A stretch of DNA of 64,000 nt from an uncultured Pseudomonadales bacterium. GTDB taxonomy: Bacteria; Pseudomonadota; Gammaproteobacteria; Pseudomonadales; Pseudohongiellaceae. The notes under the pieces were generated by a model, which had not been told where the DNA came from, searched no databases, and worked only from the letters and a program-made list of their open reading frames with translations. Positions within the stretch are counted from its first letter, which is position 1; each line of letters opens with the position of its first letter. Of this stretch, positions 63,250 to 64,000 are shown piece after piece. The stretch spans positions 1-64,000 of the forward strand of contig CASIAB010000002.1 of assembly GCA_949372635.1 (NCBI GenBank). The letters run 5' to 3'. The position numbers and the translations under genes are program-made.

Positions 63250-64000
63250 ATGTCCAAGAATAACGCCCATCAATCCGGCAGGCATTTTCTACAGATACCT
63301 GGCCCATCCAATGTGCCCGATAGGGTGCTTCGGGCTATTGCTCAGCCCACCATTGACCATCGGGGTCCCGAGTTTGCGCAGCTGACTCTGGGAATTCTCG
63401 ATAAGCTTCAGTCAGTGTTCAACACTGAATCCCCTATCTTAATTTATCCAGCCTCAGGCACCGGCGGTTGGGAATCATCGCTGCTGAATACGCTTTGTCC
63501 CGGCGATAAAGTCCTGGCCTTCGAGACTGGACATTTCGCAACATTGTGGAAGAACGTCGCTGTTAAACTGGGTCTGGAAGTGACCTGGGTGGAGGGAGAC
63601 TGGCGTCAAGGTATCGATGAAGATGTCGTGCAACAGCATCTAATCGAAGATCAGTCACATCAAATCAAGGCAGTGCTGGCTGTGCATACTGAAACCTCCA
63701 GTGGAGCCACCAGCGATATCAAAAAAATCAGGGAGGCCATCGACGCGGCCGGACATCCCGCCCTGTACATGGTAGATGCAGTATCCTCTCTGGCATGCAC
63801 TGAACTGCGGCATGATGACTGGGGCATCGATGTCACTATCAGCGCCTCTCAAAAGGGCTTAATGCTGCCCCCGGGTTTATGTTTTAACGCTGTCAGCGAA
63901 AAAGCCTTGGCAGCCAGCAAGGGCTCAACATTCCTCCACTCCTATTGGAGTTGGGATTCCATGCTGAATCTTAATAAACAGGGCTACTTCCCCTACACAC
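63250..64000 (+). CDS. Class V aminotransferase (alanine/serine–glyoxylate type), 3' truncated by window
   Basis: The visible 250 residues belong to the PLP fold type I class V family. GPSNVPDRVLRAIAQPTIDHRGPEF at the N-terminus is the usual start of alanine- or serine-glyoxylate aminotransferases. SGTGGWESSLLN binds phosphate, VDAVSSL holds the PLP Asp, and SASQKGLMLPPGL holds the PLP lysine. It would convert glyoxylate and an amino acid to glycine and a keto acid, as in one-carbon or photorespiratory salvage. The rest lies beyond 64000. The ribosome site (AAGGA about 13 bases upstream) is weak. Confidence 0.93.
   Translation, partial: MSKNNAHQSGRHFLQIPGPSNVPDRVLRAIAQPTIDHRGPEFAQLTLGILDKLQSVFNTESPILIYPASGTGGWESSLLNTLCPGDKVLAFETGHFATLWKNVAVKLGLEVTWVEGDWRQGIDEDVVQQHLIEDQSHQIKAVLAVHTETSSGATSDIKKIREAIDAAGHPALYMVDAVSSLACTELRHDDWGIDVTISASQKGLMLPPGLCFNAVSEKALAASKGSTFLHSYWSWDSMLNLNKQGYFPYT

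Overview
The window comes from a Gammaproteobacterium. Evidence is a run of household genes in gammaproteobacterial arrangement (M23 peptidase–anmK, erpA, argC, grpE–dnaK–dnaJ, recN, fur/bamE, ratA–rnfH, smpB–ssrA), a tmRNA tag ending ANDESYALAA, and good sigma-32 and IscR sites. The second half is rich in secreted PQQ enzymes, cytochromes c and small secreted families, as is usual in marine oligotrophic Gammaproteobacteria of the OMG/Cellvibrionales–Pseudohongiella type. That narrower placement is inference.

Layout. 0–8.4 kb: end of a murein endopeptidase, anmK, then on the minus strand argC–membrane coiled-coil protein–bactofilin–erpA, then hemJ–hemL and a PfkB sugar/adenosine kinase. 7.3–14.3 kb: chaperones dnaJ, dnaK and grpE (minus), recN, fur and bamE. 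14.5–19.1 kb: a metal-type module with a frameshifted His/Asp-rich TonB receptor, two tandem-duplicated small His/Cys proteins, an ArsA/Get3-like ATPase and its cory-CC-star partner. 19.2–22.6 kb: rnfH, ratA, a doubly frameshifted Na+-dependent transporter, smpB and ssrA.

22.6–51.9 kb is accessory DNA lying against the 3' end of ssrA. It holds two secreted alpha/beta hydrolases, an ABM monooxygenase, a frameshifted methyltransferase, an enoyl-CoA hydratase-like protein, a secreted acetamidase/formamidase, an SDR, a DCC protein, a phosphodiesterase, fasciclin, a TIGR01777 epimerase, SOUL and PsiE-like proteins. Non-coding repeats, IS6 and REP-transposase remnants and three degenerate copies of the ssrA 3' end lie between them. 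This suggests tandem island insertion at ssrA, although no integrase gene is visible.

The most interesting unit is 36.4–42.6 kb (minus). It is a tight four-gene operon: a secreted protein of unknown function, a cytochrome c fused to a copper type II (PHM-like) monooxygenase, a cytochrome c fused to a PQQ dehydrogenase, and a degenerate metallo-beta-lactamase domain fused to an NHL propeller resembling the lyase half of peptide-amidating enzyme (PAL). A second PQQ dehydrogenase is divergent to it. I infer a periplasmic split PAM-like oxidative C–N cleaving pathway that may use cytochromes for electrons. Further on come a molybdopterin hydroxylase large subunit without its partners, two paralogous secreted proteins of unknown function, a triple carboxymuconolactone-decarboxylase protein, a second EF-G, a class II aldolase, a third PQQ dehydrogenase (C-terminal cytochrome), a secreted beta-helix protein, a fatty-acid-hydroxylase-type membrane enzyme, a secreted amidohydrolase and the start of a class V aminotransferase.

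Four reading frames are broken, each in a way that one extra base would explain. Either these are recent pseudogenes or some are sequencing errors; the raw reads would decide.
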